Below, piece by piece: positions 12,877 to 13,032 of a DNA stretch of 13,032 bases; positions within the stretch are counted from its first letter, which is position 1; the number at the start of each line of letters is the position of its first letter. The translations under genes were made by a program, and so were the position numbers. Below the pieces are notes generated by a model that was not told where the DNA came from, ran no database searches, and saw only the letters and a list, made by a program, of their open reading frames with translations. Source of the stretch: Dehalococcoidales bacterium (lineage in GTDB: Bacteria > Chloroflexota > Dehalococcoidia > Dehalococcoidales > UBA2162); assembly GCA_030648675.1 (NCBI GenBank), contig JAUSGV010000009.1:1-13032 (forward strand). The letters are read 5' to 3'.

Positions 12877-13032
12877 TTATTCCTTTTCCAACTTCTCCAG
12901 CTTCCGTACCATGTCCTCCCAATGCGTGCCTTTCCAGTATATGCGGCGGCACTTAGGGCACTCCATAAACTGTTCCTGCGTTTGGAAAACGTGCGGCGGG
13001 ACGCGTCCCCGCACCTGCTCTTTCGTCCTCGC
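12877..13032 (-). CDS. Mut7-C RNase domain protein, C-terminal end (5' part cut by window edge)
   Basis: Only the last 51 codons are inside the window, in frame to the right edge. They read VPPHVFQTQEQFMECPKCRRIYWKGTHW (in two pieces: VPPHVFQTQEQF, then the zinc-ribbon half CPKC followed by IYWKGTHW) and end MVRKLEKLEKE. This matches the C-terminal zinc-ribbon of Mut7-C (PF01927) proteins, a PIN-like RNase family; the second CxxC pair would lie upstream, outside the window. It converges on the membrane protein gene with a 15-bp gap and no visible terminator between them. Confidence 0.8.
   Translation of the reverse strand, partial: ARTKEQVRGRVPPHVFQTQEQFMECPKCRRIYWKGTHWEDMVRKLEKLEKE

Overview
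The window reads as chromosomal sequence of an anaerobic bacterium, most plausibly a member of the Chloroflexota (class Dehalococcoidia). This is inferred from a CTC-type bL25, a short-N-terminus IF-2, a split 2-hydroxyacyl-CoA-dehydratase-activase module, frequent TTG starts and intergenic spaces full of small palindromic repeats. No rRNA or tRNA gene and no CRISPR array was seen, so the taxonomy rests on gene style alone.

Layout. (1) 1-2843, minus strand: the nusA - ylxR - infB transcription/translation operon, with infB running off the left edge. An extended -10 promoter and a terminator-like hairpin lie just upstream of nusA. (2) 3025-5092, plus strand: two overlapping genes encode the DUF2229-like and HGD-D-like halves of a large activase-related protein that other bacteria often make as one chain. 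(3) 5093-5426: a repeat-rich spacer with a REP-like double hairpin, a 15-codon ORF with a good ribosome binding site, and a 7-bp tandem repeat. (4) 5427-8678, plus strand: a compact operon of a BadF/HgdC-type activase ATPase, plsX (phospholipid synthesis), trxA and trxB. The thioredoxin has CRPC instead of CGPC, and the reductase lacks one of the three usual NADPH-phosphate arginines. (5) 8679-9034: a gene-free spacer with three further palindromic repeats. (6) 9035-10151, minus strand: rplY (bL25), whose strong terminator lies inside the reading frame of a following small lipoprotein, so the terminator DNA also encodes part of that ORF's predicted signal peptide. (7) 10152-11892: an AT-richer, possibly acquired segment with a near-consensus promoter, a leader of about 310 nt and a 377-aa protein carrying six consecutive cysteines, a Pro-rich linker and an acidic C-terminal domain. 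(8) 12115-12861: a two-TM, coiled-coil membrane protein of unknown function. (9) 12877-13032, minus strand: the C-terminal end of a Mut7-C RNase-type zinc-ribbon protein, cut by the right edge.

The core genes are ordinary housekeeping functions. The less explained parts are the split [4Fe-4S] activase module tied to plsX/trxA/trxB, the altered thioredoxin pair, the terminator/signal-peptide overlap, and the poly-cysteine protein with its long leader.
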